Positions 45,750-57,495 are shown, counted from the first letter of the stretch. The stretch is 64,000 bases of DNA from Sinomonas sp. R1AF57 (GCF_002224485.1 NZ_CP022463.1:1584817-1648816); one strand, 5' to 3'. Translations and numbers: made by a program. The notes: generated from the sequence alone by a model not told the origin.

Positions 45750-47411
45750 ATGACAGCGAACCAGCCTCCGACCGATGACGAGCTCCGCCGGACCGCCGCA
45801 GGGCGCTTCGGATTCGACGAGTGGCGGGAGGGCCAGTTCGAGGCGGTCCAGGCCGCCGCAGGCGGCCGCGACGTGCTCGCGGTGATGCCCACGGGGCACG
45901 GAAAGTCGGCGGTGTACCAGGTCCCCGCGGCGGCGCTGGACGCGGTGACCGTGGTCGTCAGCCCGCTCATCGCCCTCCAGCGCGACCAGGTGGACGCCCT
46001 CAACGAGACCCTGGGCGCCGGGCGCGCTGTCGCCCTCAACTCGACTCTGGGGGTGCGGGCCGAGCGCCGCACGTGGGAGGCGCTCGAGGACGGGGAGGCC
46101 AGATTCGTGTTCCTGGCTCCGGAGCAGCTTGCGCGCGAGGACACCCTCGCGCGGCTCGCGGGCCTCCGTCCGGCCCTCTTCGTCGTGGACGAGGCCCACT
46201 GCATCTCAGCGTGGGGCCACGACTTCCGTCCCGACTACCTCACCCTCGGGGGAGCGGTGGAACGGCTCGGCCATCCGACGACCGTGGCCCTCACCGCCAC
46301 CGCGTCACCGCAGACGCGCGCGGAGATCGTCGCCAGGCTCGGCCTCGTGGACCCGCTCGTACTGGTGCAGAGCTTCGACCGGCCCAATCTCGCCCTCCGC
46401 GTCACCCGGCACGCGACCGATGCCGAGAAGCGGGCCGCAGTGCTCGACGAGGTCGCCGAGCTCGGTGGCCCCGGGCTGGTGTACGCCGCCACCCGCCGTG
46501 CCTCCGAGGACTACGCGGCTGCCCTGGCCGAGCGCGGGCTGCGCGCCGAGGCCTACCATTCCGGGCGACGTGCGGCAGACCGTGCGTCCGTCCACGCGCG
46601 CTTCCTCGGCAACGAGCTCGACGTCGTCGTGGCCACCACCGCCTTCGGCATGGGCATCGACAAGCCCGACGTGCGGTTCGTCGTCCACGCTCACATCCCC
46701 GACTCCCTCGACAGCTACTACCAGGAGATCGGCCGCGCCGGCCGGGACGGCGACCCGGCGCTCGCGGTCCTCCACTATCGGTCCGAGGATCTCGGCCTCC
46801 AGCGCTTCTTCGCGGGGGGATCAGTCGCAGAGGATCACCTCGCGGCGGTGTTCGACGCCGTGCGCCGGGCTGGTCCTGCGCGGCCGGCGGCCCTCCGGGC
46901 CGAGACGGGACTGAGCACCCGCGCCCAGTCCCGCGCCCTCGCCCTCCTCGAGGGGAGCGGGGCCATCCGTGGTGGCCGGCGCGGCTTCCAGACGGTCGAC
47001 GGCGTAGGGCGGGCCGACGCCGTCGAGCGCGCCGTGGCAGAGGAGGACGCACGACGGCGCGTGGACACCTCGCGCGTGGAGATGGCCCGCGGGTACGCGG
47101 AGACCGACCTGTGCCGCCGGCAGTGGCTCCTGAACTACTTCGGCGAGGAGGCCCCCGCCTGGTGCGGCAACTGCGACCGCTGCGAGGAGGCGGGCAGCCG
47201 AGAGCAGGCCCAGGAGCGGGAGGAAGCGACGCCGGGCGGGTGGTCGATGCAGGACCCGGTCCGCCACCGGGACTGGGGCTCGGGGCTCGTCATGGGGGTG
47301 GAACCGGACCGGATCACTGTCCTCTTCGACTCCGTGGGCTACCGCGAGCTCGCCCTGTCCGCGATCGAGGACAACGAGGGCCTGCTCGTCAGGGAGCCCG
47401 CGTCGGATTGA
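45750..47411 (+). CDS. recQ: RecQ-family ATP-dependent DNA helicase
   Basis: This 553-residue superfamily-2 helicase unwinds DNA during recombination repair. Motif 0 lies in FGFDEWREGQFEAV, motif I is MPTGHGKSA, motif II is VDEAHCISAWGHDFRP (DEAH), motif V is TTAFGMGIDKPDVRFV and motif VI is QEIGRAGRDG. The zinc module (LCRRQWLLNYFGE...CGNCDRCEE) follows. No HRDC domain is present; instead about 75 C-terminal residues form a small domain (DPVRHRDWGSGLVMG...). The ATG at 45750 gives the usual N-terminus. Confidence 0.93.
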   Translation: MTANQPPTDDELRRTAAGRFGFDEWREGQFEAVQAAAGGRDVLAVMPTGHGKSAVYQVPAAALDAVTVVVSPLIALQRDQVDALNETLGAGRAVALNSTLGVRAERRTWEALEDGEARFVFLAPEQLAREDTLARLAGLRPALFVVDEAHCISAWGHDFRPDYLTLGGAVERLGHPTTVALTATASPQTRAEIVARLGLVDPLVLVQSFDRPNLALRVTRHATDAEKRAAVLDEVAELGGPGLVYAATRRASEDYAAALAERGLRAEAYHSGRRAADRASVHARFLGNELDVVVATTAFGMGIDKPDVRFVVHAHIPDSLDSYYQEIGRAGRDGDPALAVLHYRSEDLGLQRFFAGGSVAEDHLAAVFDAVRRAGPARPAALRAETGLSTRAQSRALALLEGSGAIRGGRRGFQTVDGVGRADAVERAVAEEDARRRVDTSRVEMARGYAETDLCRRQWLLNYFGEEAPAWCGNCDRCEEAGSREQAQEREEATPGGWSMQDPVRHRDWGSGLVMGVEPDRITVLFDSVGYRELALSAIEDNEGLLVREPASD

Positions 47412-47442
47412 CGCCGGGTCAGGAGGCCCCCGTCAGGGCCGA

Positions 47443-47448
47443 TACCAT
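47443..47448 (+). promoter_or_regulatory. Candidate -10 box of the ABC-F gene
   Basis: TACCAT lies 50 nt before the ABC-F start, giving a leader of about 43 nt that includes GAAAGG. Confidence 0.35.
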
Positions 47449-47498
47449 GGGATGAGGCCCAGGTCCGGGCCGCATCCCCCGAAAGGCACCCGACTGAC

Positions 47499-49100
47499 GT
47501 GATCACTGTCTCCAACCTCGAACTGCGCGCCGGCGCCCGCCTGCTCATGGACGAGGTGAACTTCCGGATCGACAAGGGAGACAAGATCGGCCTCGTGGGC
47601 CGCAACGGGGCGGGCAAGACCACGCTCACCCGTGTGCTCGCGGGGGAGGGGCTCCCGGCGGCGGGCACTGTCACGCGCTCCGGCGAGATCGGCTACCTTC
47701 CGCAGGACCCGCGGACGCCCGACATGGAGCAGCTCGCGCGGGACCGCATCCTGTCCGCACGGGGGCTCGACGTCGTCGTGCGCAAGCTGCGCGAGGCCCA
47801 GGCGGACATGTCCAGCGAGGACGCCGAGGTCCAGCGCAAGGCGATGGGGCGCTACGACCGGCTCGAGGCCGAGTTCCTCGCGGGCGGCGGGTACGCCGCC
47901 GAGGCCGAGGCGGCGGCGATCTCGGCGAACCTCGCCCTCCCGGACCGCATCCTCAACCAGCCGCTGCGCACCCTCTCGGGCGGCCAGCGCCGCCGCGTCG
48001 AGCTGGCCCGCATCCTGTACTCGAGCGCCGACACGCTCCTCCTCGACGAGCCGACCAACCACCTCGACGCCGACTCGATCGCGTGGCTGCGGGACTTCCT
48101 CAAGTCGCACCAGGGCGGCCTCATCGTCATCTCCCACGACGTCGAGCTCCTCGAGGCGACCGTGAACAAGGTGTTCCACCTCGACGCGAACCGGGCCGTG
48201 ATCGACATCTACAACATGGGCTGGAAGCGCTATCTCACCCAGCGCGAGACGGACGAGCGCGCACGACGGCGCGAACGCGCCAACGCCGAGAAGAAGGCCC
48301 AGGTCCTGATGGACCAGGCGAACAAGATGCGCGCGAAGGCGACCAAGGCCGTCGCCGCGCAGAACATGGCCAAGCGCGCCGAGCGGCTCCTCGCGGGGGT
48401 CGCGGAGGAGCGCGTCTCGGACCGCGTGGCCGCGCTGCGCTTCCCGGAGCCCGCTCCCTGCGGCAAGACCCCCCTGACGGCCGAGGGCCTGTCCAAGTCC
48501 TACGGCTCCCTCGAGATCTTCACGGACGTGGACCTCGCGGTCGACCGGGGGTCCCGCGTGGTGATCCTGGGCCTAAACGGCGCGGGCAAGACGACCCTCC
48601 TGCGCATGCTCGCGGGCGTCGACTCGCCGGACACCGGAGAGGTCGTGGCGGGCCACGGCCTGAAGATCGGCTACTACGCCCAGGAGCACGAGACCCTCGA
48701 CACGGACCGGACGGTCCTCGAGAACATGCGCAGCGCCGCCCCCGACCACCTCGGCGACGCCGACGTGCGGGGGATCCTGGGCTCGTTCCTCTTCACGGGC
48801 GACGACGTCGACAAGCCCGCCGGCGTCCTCTCCGGCGGCGAGAAGACCCGCCTCGCCCTCGCGACCATCGTGGCCTCGAGCGCGAACGTCCTGCTCCTGG
48901 ACGAGCCAACCAACAACCTTGATCCCGCGAGCCGCCGGGAGATCCTCGGGGCCCTGAAGACCTACAAGGGCGCCGTCGTCATGGTCAGCCACGACGAGGG
49001 CGCCGTCGAGGCGCTCAACCCCGAGCGCGTCGTGCTGCTGCCGGATGGCGTGGAGGACCTGTGGAGCGCCGACTACCTCGACCTCATCACGCTCGCCTAG
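47499..49100 (+). CDS. ABC-F family ATPase (ribosome-associated type)
   Basis: This 533-residue protein has two ABC domains and no membrane segments, as in translation factors of the ABC-F class such as EttA or antibiotic-protection proteins. Walker A motifs are GRNGAGKTTL and GLNGAGKTTLL; signatures are LSGGQRRRVELARIL and LSGGEKTRLALATIV. Between them is a charged linker (RARRRERANAEKKAQVLM in part) that would reach the ribosomal E site. The start is GTG. The mycobacterial gene Rv1473 is a comparable ABC-F at a comparable map place. A role in resistance cannot be told from one in housekeeping. Confidence 0.9.
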   Translation: MITVSNLELRAGARLLMDEVNFRIDKGDKIGLVGRNGAGKTTLTRVLAGEGLPAAGTVTRSGEIGYLPQDPRTPDMEQLARDRILSARGLDVVVRKLREAQADMSSEDAEVQRKAMGRYDRLEAEFLAGGGYAAEAEAAAISANLALPDRILNQPLRTLSGGQRRRVELARILYSSADTLLLDEPTNHLDADSIAWLRDFLKSHQGGLIVISHDVELLEATVNKVFHLDANRAVIDIYNMGWKRYLTQRETDERARRRERANAEKKAQVLMDQANKMRAKATKAVAAQNMAKRAERLLAGVAEERVSDRVAALRFPEPAPCGKTPLTAEGLSKSYGSLEIFTDVDLAVDRGSRVVILGLNGAGKTTLLRMLAGVDSPDTGEVVAGHGLKIGYYAQEHETLDTDRTVLENMRSAAPDHLGDADVRGILGSFLFTGDDVDKPAGVLSGGEKTRLALATIVASSANVLLLDEPTNNLDPASRREILGALKTYKGAVVMVSHDEGAVEALNPERVVLLPDGVEDLWSADYLDLITLA

Positions 49101-49108
49101 CGCCGGCG

Positions 49109-49215
49109 CCTGAGCGGAGGCAATCCGGCGGTTGAGCGGAGGAAATCCGGCGCCTGAGCGGAGGCAATCCGGCGGTTGAGCGGAGGCAATCCGGCGGTTG
49201 AGCGGAGTCGAAACC
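49109..49215. repeat. 22-nt tandem repeat array (4 units plus a partial)
   Basis: Units of 22 nt with consensus GTTGAGCGGAGGCAATCCGGCG follow one another without spacers at 49109, 49131, 49153 and 49175, and a fifth diverges after GTTGAGCGGA into GTCGAAACC at 49206-49215. Two units begin CC instead of GT and one has GGAAAT for GGCAAT. The array fills the whole gap between the convergent ABC-F and ybaK genes. Confidence 0.9.
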
Positions 49216-49693
49216 TACCGCACCGCGAGCTCCTCGGCTCCGGTGACCCGGGCGAGGTCCGCGTAGCTGATCGACAGCATCGAGAGGTGGTCCCCGGCGC
49301 CCGCCCACAGGAGCGGGTGGGCCGCGAGGTGGACGTCGAGGAGCGTGCGGAGGCGTTCGGGATGCCCGACCGGCGCCACCCCGCCCACGCGCTGGCCCGT
49401 GTGCTCGAGCACGAACTCGGGCGCAGCGCGGCGCACCTTCCCGCCCAGCCGGCGCGAGAGCAGCTTCGTGTCCACGCGCGCGGCACCGGAGGCGAGGATG
49501 AGGAGCGGCGCGCCGTCGACCTCGAACACGAGGCTGTTCGCGATCGCGCCGACTTCGCACCCGAGCACGCCGGCGGCGGCCACCGCGGTGGGGACGGCGT
49601 CGTCGAACGTGACGACCGTGTCCGCGAGCCCCGCCGCCGTCAGGGCGGCCCGGACCCGCGCAACGGCGGAGGGGTCGCTGTGCGGGGCGTCGC

Positions 49694-49697
<4 letters not shown>
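49215..49697 (-). CDS. ybaK: YbaK/EbsC-type aminoacyl-tRNA editing domain protein
   Basis: This 160-residue free-standing editing domain should hydrolyse mischarged tRNA such as Cys- or Ala-tRNA(Pro). The conserved lysine-bearing segments CEVGAIANSLVFE (Lys position is Ala-Ile here, so weaker) and the glycine loop RVGGVAPVGHP are present, as is KLLSRRLGGKVRRA. The usual GCEVGQIVKSLVF-like Lys is replaced by Asn in this copy (AIANSLVF). The start GTG overlaps the SURF1 stop by 4 nt, and the stop abuts the 22-nt repeats. Confidence 0.85.
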
Positions 49698-52118
<2,421 letters not shown>

Positions 52119-52174
52119 CGGCCAGCCCGTCGGCGAATCAGACACAGACGAACTCAGACACAAAGGGAACGCGC

Positions 52175-52918
52175 ATGGGACTTCTGGACAACAAGACGGC
52201 GATCGTGACGGGGTCGTCGAGGGGGATCGGGGCCGCCACGGCGAAGATCCTCGCGGGCGAGGGCGCCGCCGTCGTCGTGAACTACCGGCAGAAGGCGCCG
52301 CGCGCCAACAAGGTCGTGGCCGAGATCGAGGCGGCCGGCGGCCGCGCGACCGCCGTCGGCGGCGACCTTACCAACCCGTCGGATGTCGACGCGCTCGCGC
52401 AGGCCGCTGTGGACACCTTCGGCTCCCTCGACGTCCTCGTGCTCAACGCCTCTGGCGGCATGGAGTCGGGCCTCGGCGAGGACTACGCGCTCAAGCTCAA
52501 CCGCGACGCCCAGGTCTCGATGCTCAAGGCCGCTGCCGAGCGCATGGAGCCCGGCTCGCGCGTGGTGTTCGTCACGAGCCACCAGGCGCACTTCATCGAC
52601 TCCGTGGACACGATGGACGCGTACGAGCCCGTGGCCCGGTCCAAGCGCGCCGGCGAGACCGCCCTGCGCGAGCTGGTCCCGTGGCTCGAGGAGAAGGGCA
52701 TCACGTTCGTCGTCGTCTCGGGGGACATGATCGAGGGCACCATCACGGCGACGCTCCTCGAGCGCGCGGCGCCGGGCGCCATCGCCTCCCGCCGCGAGGC
52801 CGCAGGGAAGCTCTACTCGGTCGAGGAGTTCGCTGCCGAGGTCGCCAAGATGGTGACGGCCGACGTCCCGACCGGCCATACCGAGTACGTCGGCGGGGCC
52901 GAGCACTTCCAGGCCTGA
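52175..52918 (+). CDS. SDR oxidoreductase with Tyr-X6-Lys, candidate FabL-like enoyl-ACP reductase
   Basis: This 247-residue protein has a classical NAD(P) loop, TGSSRGIGAA at residues 12-21, but its catalytic pair is Tyr150-X6-Lys157 (DAYEPVARSKRAG), not Tyr-X3-Lys. Tyr-X6-Lys is the mark of enoyl-ACP reductases (FabI, InhA), and its combination with a GXXXGIG loop is known from Bacillus FabL. It follows fabG with AAAGGGAACGCGC before the ATG, where mycobacteria have inhA. Enoyl reductase activity is therefore an inference from motif and place; a generic SDR is the alternative. Confidence 0.75.
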   Translation: MGLLDNKTAIVTGSSRGIGAATAKILAGEGAAVVVNYRQKAPRANKVVAEIEAAGGRATAVGGDLTNPSDVDALAQAAVDTFGSLDVLVLNASGGMESGLGEDYALKLNRDAQVSMLKAAAERMEPGSRVVFVTSHQAHFIDSVDTMDAYEPVARSKRAGETALRELVPWLEEKGITFVVVSGDMIEGTITATLLERAAPGAIASRREAAGKLYSVEEFAAEVAKMVTADVPTGHTEYVGGAEHFQA

Positions 52919-52919
52919 T

Positions 52920-53003
52920 CAGGGACCCCGCAAGAATGCGGCAGAGACCCCGCAACCATGAGCATGGTTGCGGGGTCTCTGCCGTTCGGTTGCGGGGTCC
53001 CTG
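52920..53003. terminator. Long nested inverted repeat between the SDR gene and serB
   Basis: The inner arms 52940-52960 and 52963-52983 are perfect complements of 21 nt, and outer arms 52920-52933 and 52990-53003 (CAGGGACCCCGCAA and its complement) pair as well. GACCCCGCAA occurs twice in each direction. It can act as a terminator for both convergent genes, but it is larger than needed. Confidence 0.75.
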
Positions 53004-53019
53004 GCATCCCCTCGCGGGG

Positions 53020-53895
53020 TCACACCCCCGCGAGGTGGCGCACCACGTCGAGGTAGGGGATGTCGACGGCGGCGTCGGCCGCTGCCCGGACCTTCGGCTT
53101 GGCGTTGTACGCGACCCCGAGGCCGGCCGCGCCGAGCATGTCGAGGTCGTTGGCGCCGTCGCCCACCGCGATGCAGTGCTCGAGCGGGATGGCGTGCTCG
53201 GCGGCCCACGTGCGCAGCATCCGTTCCTTCACGGCGCGGTCCACGATCTCCCCGAGGACCCGGCCCGTGAGCTTCCCGTCCACGACCTCGAGGTCGTTGG
53301 CCCGGGCATGGTCGAGCCCGAGCGCCTCCGCGAGCGGATCGAGGATCTGGGTGAACCCCCCGGAGACCACGCACACCACATGCCCGGCGGCGTGGAAGGC
53401 CCTGATGAGCTCGTCCGCTCCGAGGGAGAGCGCGACGGCGCCGCGCACCTTGTCGATGACCTCCGCCGGCAGCCCCGCGAGGGTCTCGACACGGGCCACG
53501 AGGCTCTGGGCGAAGTCCAGCTCGCCGCGCATCGCGGCCTCGGTGACGGCGGTGACCTCCTCGCGCTTGCCGGCGTAGTCGGCCAGGAGCTCGATGACCT
53601 CCTGCTGGATGAGGGTCGAGTCGACGTCCATGATGAGCAGCTTCCGCTCCGCGGAGAGCAGGCTGGCCGGGATCAGGCCGGCGCCGGCGCGCAGGCCCGC
53701 CAGCGCCTCGCGCGCCTCGGTGAGCCGGGCGTCGTCGAGCTCCACCGGGGCCGTCATGATCTCGTAGCGGCCGTCGCCGGAGGCCTCGAAAGGCCCGACG
53801 GCGGCGCCGGCGCCTTCGAGGGCCCGGGTCGCCGCGTCGGCGTCCTCGGGGGAGAGCGAGAGGGCATGCAGTACGGCGGCGAAGGAGGAAGGCAT
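53020..53895 (-). CDS. serB: Phosphoserine phosphatase
   Basis: This 291-residue HAD enzyme makes the last step of serine synthesis. Motif I is LIMDVDSTLI at about residue 87-96, motif II is VVSGGFTQIL and motif III/IV is VGDGANDLDML. About 80 N-terminal residues form an ACT-like regulatory region. The ATG lies 8 nt after TAGAAT. The 3' end contains another hairpin, CCTCGCGGGG with its complement, close to the stop. Confidence 0.95.
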   Translation of the reverse strand: MPSSFAAVLHALSLSPEDADAATRALEGAGAAVGPFEASGDGRYEIMTAPVELDDARLTEAREALAGLRAGAGLIPASLLSAERKLLIMDVDSTLIQQEVIELLADYAGKREEVTAVTEAAMRGELDFAQSLVARVETLAGLPAEVIDKVRGAVALSLGADELIRAFHAAGHVVCVVSGGFTQILDPLAEALGLDHARANDLEVVDGKLTGRVLGEIVDRAVKERMLRTWAAEHAIPLEHCIAVGDGANDLDMLGAAGLGVAYNAKPKVRAAADAAVDIPYLDVVRHLAGV

Positions 53896-53903
53896 AGTTC
53901 AGG

Positions 53904-53909
53904 ATTCTA
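53904..53909 (-). promoter_or_regulatory. -10 box of serB (leaderless type)
   Basis: TAGAAT on the minus strand lies 8 nt before the serB ATG without a Shine-Dalgarno. Confidence 0.5.
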
Positions 53910-53950
53910 GCCAGCGGGGCGATGGTTCGCGGCGGGCGAACTTTCTGCAC

Positions 53951-53956
53951 TAGGGT
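53951..53956 (+). promoter_or_regulatory. -10 box of the ABC ATPase-tauE-trmH run
   Basis: TAGGGT lies 8 nt before the ATG at 53965; CAGAAG follows it and is a poor ribosome binding site. Confidence 0.45.
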
Positions 53957-53964
53957 CAGAAGTC

Positions 53965-54780
53965 ATGAGCAATGTACTCCAGCTGTCCGGGGTCAGCGTC
54001 GTCCGGGGGCGGAAGACGCTGCTGGGCGGCATCGACTGGCAGGTGCGCGAAGGGGAGCGCTGGGTTGTCCTGGGACCGAACGGGGCGGGGAAGACCACGC
54101 TCCTCCAGCTGGCCGCGGCGCGCATGCATCCCACGCGCGGAACCGTCGGCATCCTGGACGAGACCCTCGGCAAGGTCGACGTCTTCGAGCTCCGGCCCCG
54201 CATCGGCCTGGCCTCCGCAGCCCTGGCCAACCAGATCCCCGAGGACGAGAAGGTCCTCAACGTCGTCGTGACCGCTGCCTACGGCGTGACCGGCCGCTGG
54301 AACGAGGAGTACGAGAAGGACGACGAGCGCCGCGCCTTCCGCCTCCTGAACGAGTGGGGCATGGGCCCGCTCTTGGGCCGCGTGTTCGCGTCGCTGTCCG
54401 AGGGCGAGCGCAAGCGCGTGCAGATCGCCCGGGCGCTCATGACGGACCCCGAGCTCCTCCTCCTCGACGAGCCCGGCGCCGGCCTCGACCTCGCGGGGCG
54501 CGAAGAGCTCGTGCAGCGGCTCTCGGAGCTCGCGTCCGACGACGACGCTCCCGCCCTCGTGCTCGTCACGCACCACCTCGAGGAGGTGCCGCCGGGCTTC
54601 ACTCACGCGCTCCTGCTGCGCGACGGTGGCGTGGTCGCCTCAGGCCCGATCACCTCGACCCTGACCGAGGCGAACCTGAGCGAGACCTTCGGCATGCCCC
54701 TGAACGTCGTCTCACGGGACGGCCGCTACACGGCCACCGCGAAGGACGGCGCGATCTCGGCCGCCGCCTCGGCGTCCTGA
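53965..54780 (+). CDS. ABC transporter ATP-binding protein
   Basis: This 271-residue ATPase has Walker A GPNGAGKTTLLQ, signature SLSEGERKRVQIARAL (Ser-Glu-Gly in place of SGG), Walker B LLLLDEPGAGLD and switch His VTHHLEEVP. It resembles the YlmA/ModF-like ATPases that occur without a cognate permease. The next gene is a TauE-family permease 1 nt away, which is not an ABC partner, so the transported substrate is unclear. Confidence 0.85.
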   Translation: MSNVLQLSGVSVVRGRKTLLGGIDWQVREGERWVVLGPNGAGKTTLLQLAAARMHPTRGTVGILDETLGKVDVFELRPRIGLASAALANQIPEDEKVLNVVVTAAYGVTGRWNEEYEKDDERRAFRLLNEWGMGPLLGRVFASLSEGERKRVQIARALMTDPELLLLDEPGAGLDLAGREELVQRLSELASDDDAPALVLVTHHLEEVPPGFTHALLLRDGGVVASGPITSTLTEANLSETFGMPLNVVSRDGRYTATAKDGAISAAASAS

Positions 54781-54781
54781 C

Positions 54782-55579
54782 GTGGAGTTCTGGCGCGAAG
54801 CGCTCGTCTTCCTCGGGGGCCTGTGGGCCGGGACGATCAACACGATCGTCGGTTCCGGCTCCCTCGTGACGTTCCCCATCCTCGTGGCCCTCGGCTACAG
54901 CCCCGTGAACTCGATCATCTCGAATGCGATGGGTCTGGTGGCCGGGGGCTTCTCGGGGGCGTACGGGTACCGGCGCGAGGCGGTGAGCGCGAAGCGGACG
55001 CTGCTGCGGCTCCTCCCGGCCTCGCTCGTGGGCGGCCTCGTGGGCGCGTTCCTGCTCCTGCACCTGCCCGAGACGGTCTTCGGCATCGTGGCCCCGATCC
55101 TGATCGTGATCGCGATCTTCCTGGTCATCTTCCAGCCCCGCCTGTCGGCGTGGGCGAAGGCGAGGCAGTCGCTCGAGCACATCACGCCGGAGGAGGCGGA
55201 CCACCAGAAGGTCCCGATGATCCTCTACGTGCTGACGTTCCTCATCGGCGTGTACGGGGGCTACTTCACGGCCGCGCAGGGCGTCCTCCTCATGGGCGTC
55301 CTCGGGATCTTCTTCCACGGCACCCTCCAGCAGTCGAACGCGATCAAGGTCGTCCTGAGCCTCGTCGTGAACCTGGTCGCGGCGGTCGCCTACCTGCTGT
55401 TCGCGTTCGACCGGATCAACTGGCTCGTCGTGCTGCTGATCGCGGTCGGCTCCACGATCGGCGGCTTCCTCGGCGCTGGAATCGGCCGGCGCATGAAGCC
55501 CGGGGTGCTGCGGGTCGTCATCGTGCTCCTCGGCGTGATGGCGCTGATCAACATGGTCAGCAAGCTGGTCAACGGCTGA
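54782..55579 (+). CDS. TauE/SafE-family sulfite/organosulfonate permease
   Basis: This 265-residue protein has about eight membrane helices in two repeats; each repeat starts with the family glycine-rich stretch (GLWAGTINTIVGSGSLVTFP in part, and GVYGGYFTAAQGVLLMG). TauE-type proteins export small organic or sulfur anions; the substrate here is not known. It begins with GTG one base after the ATPase stop and is probably co-transcribed with it. Confidence 0.88.
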   Translation: MEFWREALVFLGGLWAGTINTIVGSGSLVTFPILVALGYSPVNSIISNAMGLVAGGFSGAYGYRREAVSAKRTLLRLLPASLVGGLVGAFLLLHLPETVFGIVAPILIVIAIFLVIFQPRLSAWAKARQSLEHITPEEADHQKVPMILYVLTFLIGVYGGYFTAAQGVLLMGVLGIFFHGTLQQSNAIKVVLSLVVNLVAAVAYLLFAFDRINWLVVLLIAVGSTIGGFLGAGIGRRMKPGVLRVVIVLLGVMALINMVSKLVNG

Positions 55580-55602
55580 GCGCCGTCACGGTCCGAGCAT
55601 CC

Positions 55603-56475
55603 ATGGCAGAGTCTTCGCAGATCGTCCGGCTGGCCTCCGCGGACGACCCGCGCGTGGCCGACTACACCCAGCTCACCGACGTGCACCTGCGCAAGGTGCG
55701 CGAGCCCGCGGAGGGCCTCTACATCGCCGAATCGTCGCGGGTGCTGCGGAGGGCGCTCGCGGCGGGCCACCGGCCACGCTCGTTCTTCCTCGCCGAGAAA
55801 TGGCTCGAGGGCCTCGCCGACGTCCTCGCGGAGCACCCGGACGTTCCCGCGTTCGTCGGCCCGCCCGAGCTCCTCGAGGAGATCACCGGCTTCCACCTGC
55901 ACCGCGGCGCGATGGCCGCAATGCACCGGCCCGCCCCGGTGCCCGTCGCCGAGCTGCTCGCCGGAGCCCGTCGGGAACCGGGCGCCGATCCTGAGACAGG
56001 ACGTTCGAGGATCGCGGTGCTTGAGAACCTGACCGATCATACGAACGTGGGCGCGGTCTTCCGAAGCGCCGCAGCGATCGGCGTCGACGCGGTCCTGGTG
56101 ACGCCGCAGTGCGCCGATCCGCTCTACCGCCGCTCGATCCGCGTGTCGATGGGCACGGTGTTCCAGGTGCCGTGGACGCGGATCGAGTCGTGGCCCGAGG
56201 ACGTCGGGCTGCTGAAGGAGGCGGGGTACGTGGTGGCGGGGATGACGCTGGGGGAGGGGGCGATCACGCTCGACGAGCTGGTCGCCGAGGACCATGAGAA
56301 CCTCGCCCTGGTCTTCGGCACCGAGGGTGAAGGACTGACAACGGAGACGGACCGGGTGCTCGACCGGCGGGTCACCATCCCGATGATGAACGGCGTCGAC
56401 TCGCTCAACGTCGCGGCGTCGTCGGCTGTTGCCTTCTACGCGACGCGGTCAGGCCAGCCAGCGCCACCAGCGTGA
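55603..56475 (+). CDS. TrmH/SpoU-family rRNA or tRNA 2'-O-methyltransferase
   Basis: This 290-residue SPOUT methyltransferase has an N-terminal substrate-binding domain ([20 protein letters not shown]) and the knotted catalytic domain with [17 protein letters not shown] (motif 1), [11 protein letters not shown] (motif 2) and [19 protein letters not shown] (motif 3). I start it at the ATG 55603, 23 nt after tauE. Its 3' end overlaps the convergent AAA+ gene by 27 nt. The exact RNA target is not known. Confidence 0.92.
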   Translation: MAESSQIVRLASADDPRVADYTQLTDVHLRKVREPAEGLYIAESSRVLRRALAAGHRPRSFFLAEKWLEGLADVLAEHPDVPAFVGPPELLEEITGFHLHRGAMAAMHRPAPVPVAELLAGARREPGADPETGRSRIAVLENLTDHTNVGAVFRSAAAIGVDAVLVTPQCADPLYRRSIRVSMGTVFQVPWTRIESWPEDVGLLKEAGYVVAGMTLGEGAITLDELVAEDHENLALVFGTEGEGLTTETDRVLDRRVTIPMMNGVDSLNVAASSAVAFYATRSGQPAPPA

Positions 56476-57489
56476 CTGCTCCGGCTCCGGCGTCGGTTCC
56501 GGCTCCGGCTCCGGTTGCTCGCCCAAGGCAAGCGCGGCCTCGACGATGTCGTCCGCGGTGAGCGTCATGACAGCCTCGCGATCGAGCGCGTCGAGGCTCT
56601 GTCCCTCGTCGAGCGACAGCCGCAGCGCCTGACGGTTGAGCGCCTGCTCGAACAGCGTGCGTGCGAACCGGGCGTTGCCGGAGTCCTCGTCGGTATGGAG
56701 CCCGGCGAGGATGCGGCGCAGCATCTGGTCCGCGCCCGGCTCCAGCGTGTACTCGTGCTGCGCCAGCATCTGGTGGAAGATCGTCTGAAGTTCGTCGACC
56801 GAGTAGTCGGGGAAGGTGATCTCGCGGGCGAAGCGGGAGCGCAGTCCGGGGTTCGAGAGCAGGAAGGACTCCATCAGCCGCGGATACCCGGCCACAATCA
56901 CGACCAGACGGTGACGGTGGTCCTCCATCCGCTTGAGCAGGACTTCGATCGCCTCGGGGCCGAAGTCCGTGCGGCCGTCCTCCGGGGCCAGCGCGTAGGC
57001 CTCGTCGATGAACAGGACGCCGTCCAGCGCGCGCCGGATCACCCGGTCCGTCTTGATGGCCGTCGCGCCGACGTACTGCCCCACGAGGCCCGAGCGGTCA
57101 ACCTCGACCAGGTGGCCTTTCTGCAGCAGGCCGACCGCGCGGTACATCTCGGCCAGGAGTCGCGCTACGGTGGTCTTTCCCGTGCCGGGGTTTCCAAGGA
57201 ACACCAGATGCTGTGATGTGGCCACTTCCGGCAGGCCGTGCGCCTTGCGGCGGGCCTGGACCTGGAGCAGGGCGACGAGGGCCCGGACCTGTTCCTTCAC
57301 AGTCTCCAGTCCGACCAGCGCGTCGAGTTCGGCCTGCACCTCGGACAGCGGCCTGGCGGGCCCGGGCCTCGTACCGATGAGATCGCCGACCAGGTCGTCC
57401 ACGCGCTCCGAGCCGGGCAGCTTGAGCTGATCGGCCAGCCGGCCGATGGTTTCGCGCAGGTCGTCGAGCGGATGGCGGCTGGAAGCCAT
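56449..57489 (-). CDS. CbxX/CfxQ-type AAA+ ATPase
   Basis: This 346-residue AAA+ protein has Walker [19 protein letters not shown], pore-loop-like GQYVGATA, Walker [12 protein letters not shown] and a sensor-1 region VVIVAGYP, the pattern of the CbxX/EccA group. An N-terminal segment of about 75 residues precedes it and a Pro-Glu repeat tail ([12 protein letters not shown]) ends it. EccA relatives serve type VII secretion, but no ESX gene lies in the window. The ATG lies 6 nt after TACAGT. Confidence 0.88.
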   Translation of the reverse strand: MASSRHPLDDLRETIGRLADQLKLPGSERVDDLVGDLIGTRPGPARPLSEVQAELDALVGLETVKEQVRALVALLQVQARRKAHGLPEVATSQHLVFLGNPGTGKTTVARLLAEMYRAVGLLQKGHLVEVDRSGLVGQYVGATAIKTDRVIRRALDGVLFIDEAYALAPEDGRTDFGPEAIEVLLKRMEDHRHRLVVIVAGYPRLMESFLLSNPGLRSRFAREITFPDYSVDELQTIFHQMLAQHEYTLEPGADQMLRRILAGLHTDEDSGNARFARTLFEQALNRQALRLSLDEGQSLDALDREAVMTLTADDIVEAALALGEQPEPEPEPTPEPEQSRWWRWLA

Positions 57490-57495
57490 GCATCC

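Noticed and set aside
49109-49215. CRISPR array
   Set aside because: The units are 22 nt with no unique spacers between them and no cas genes nearby.
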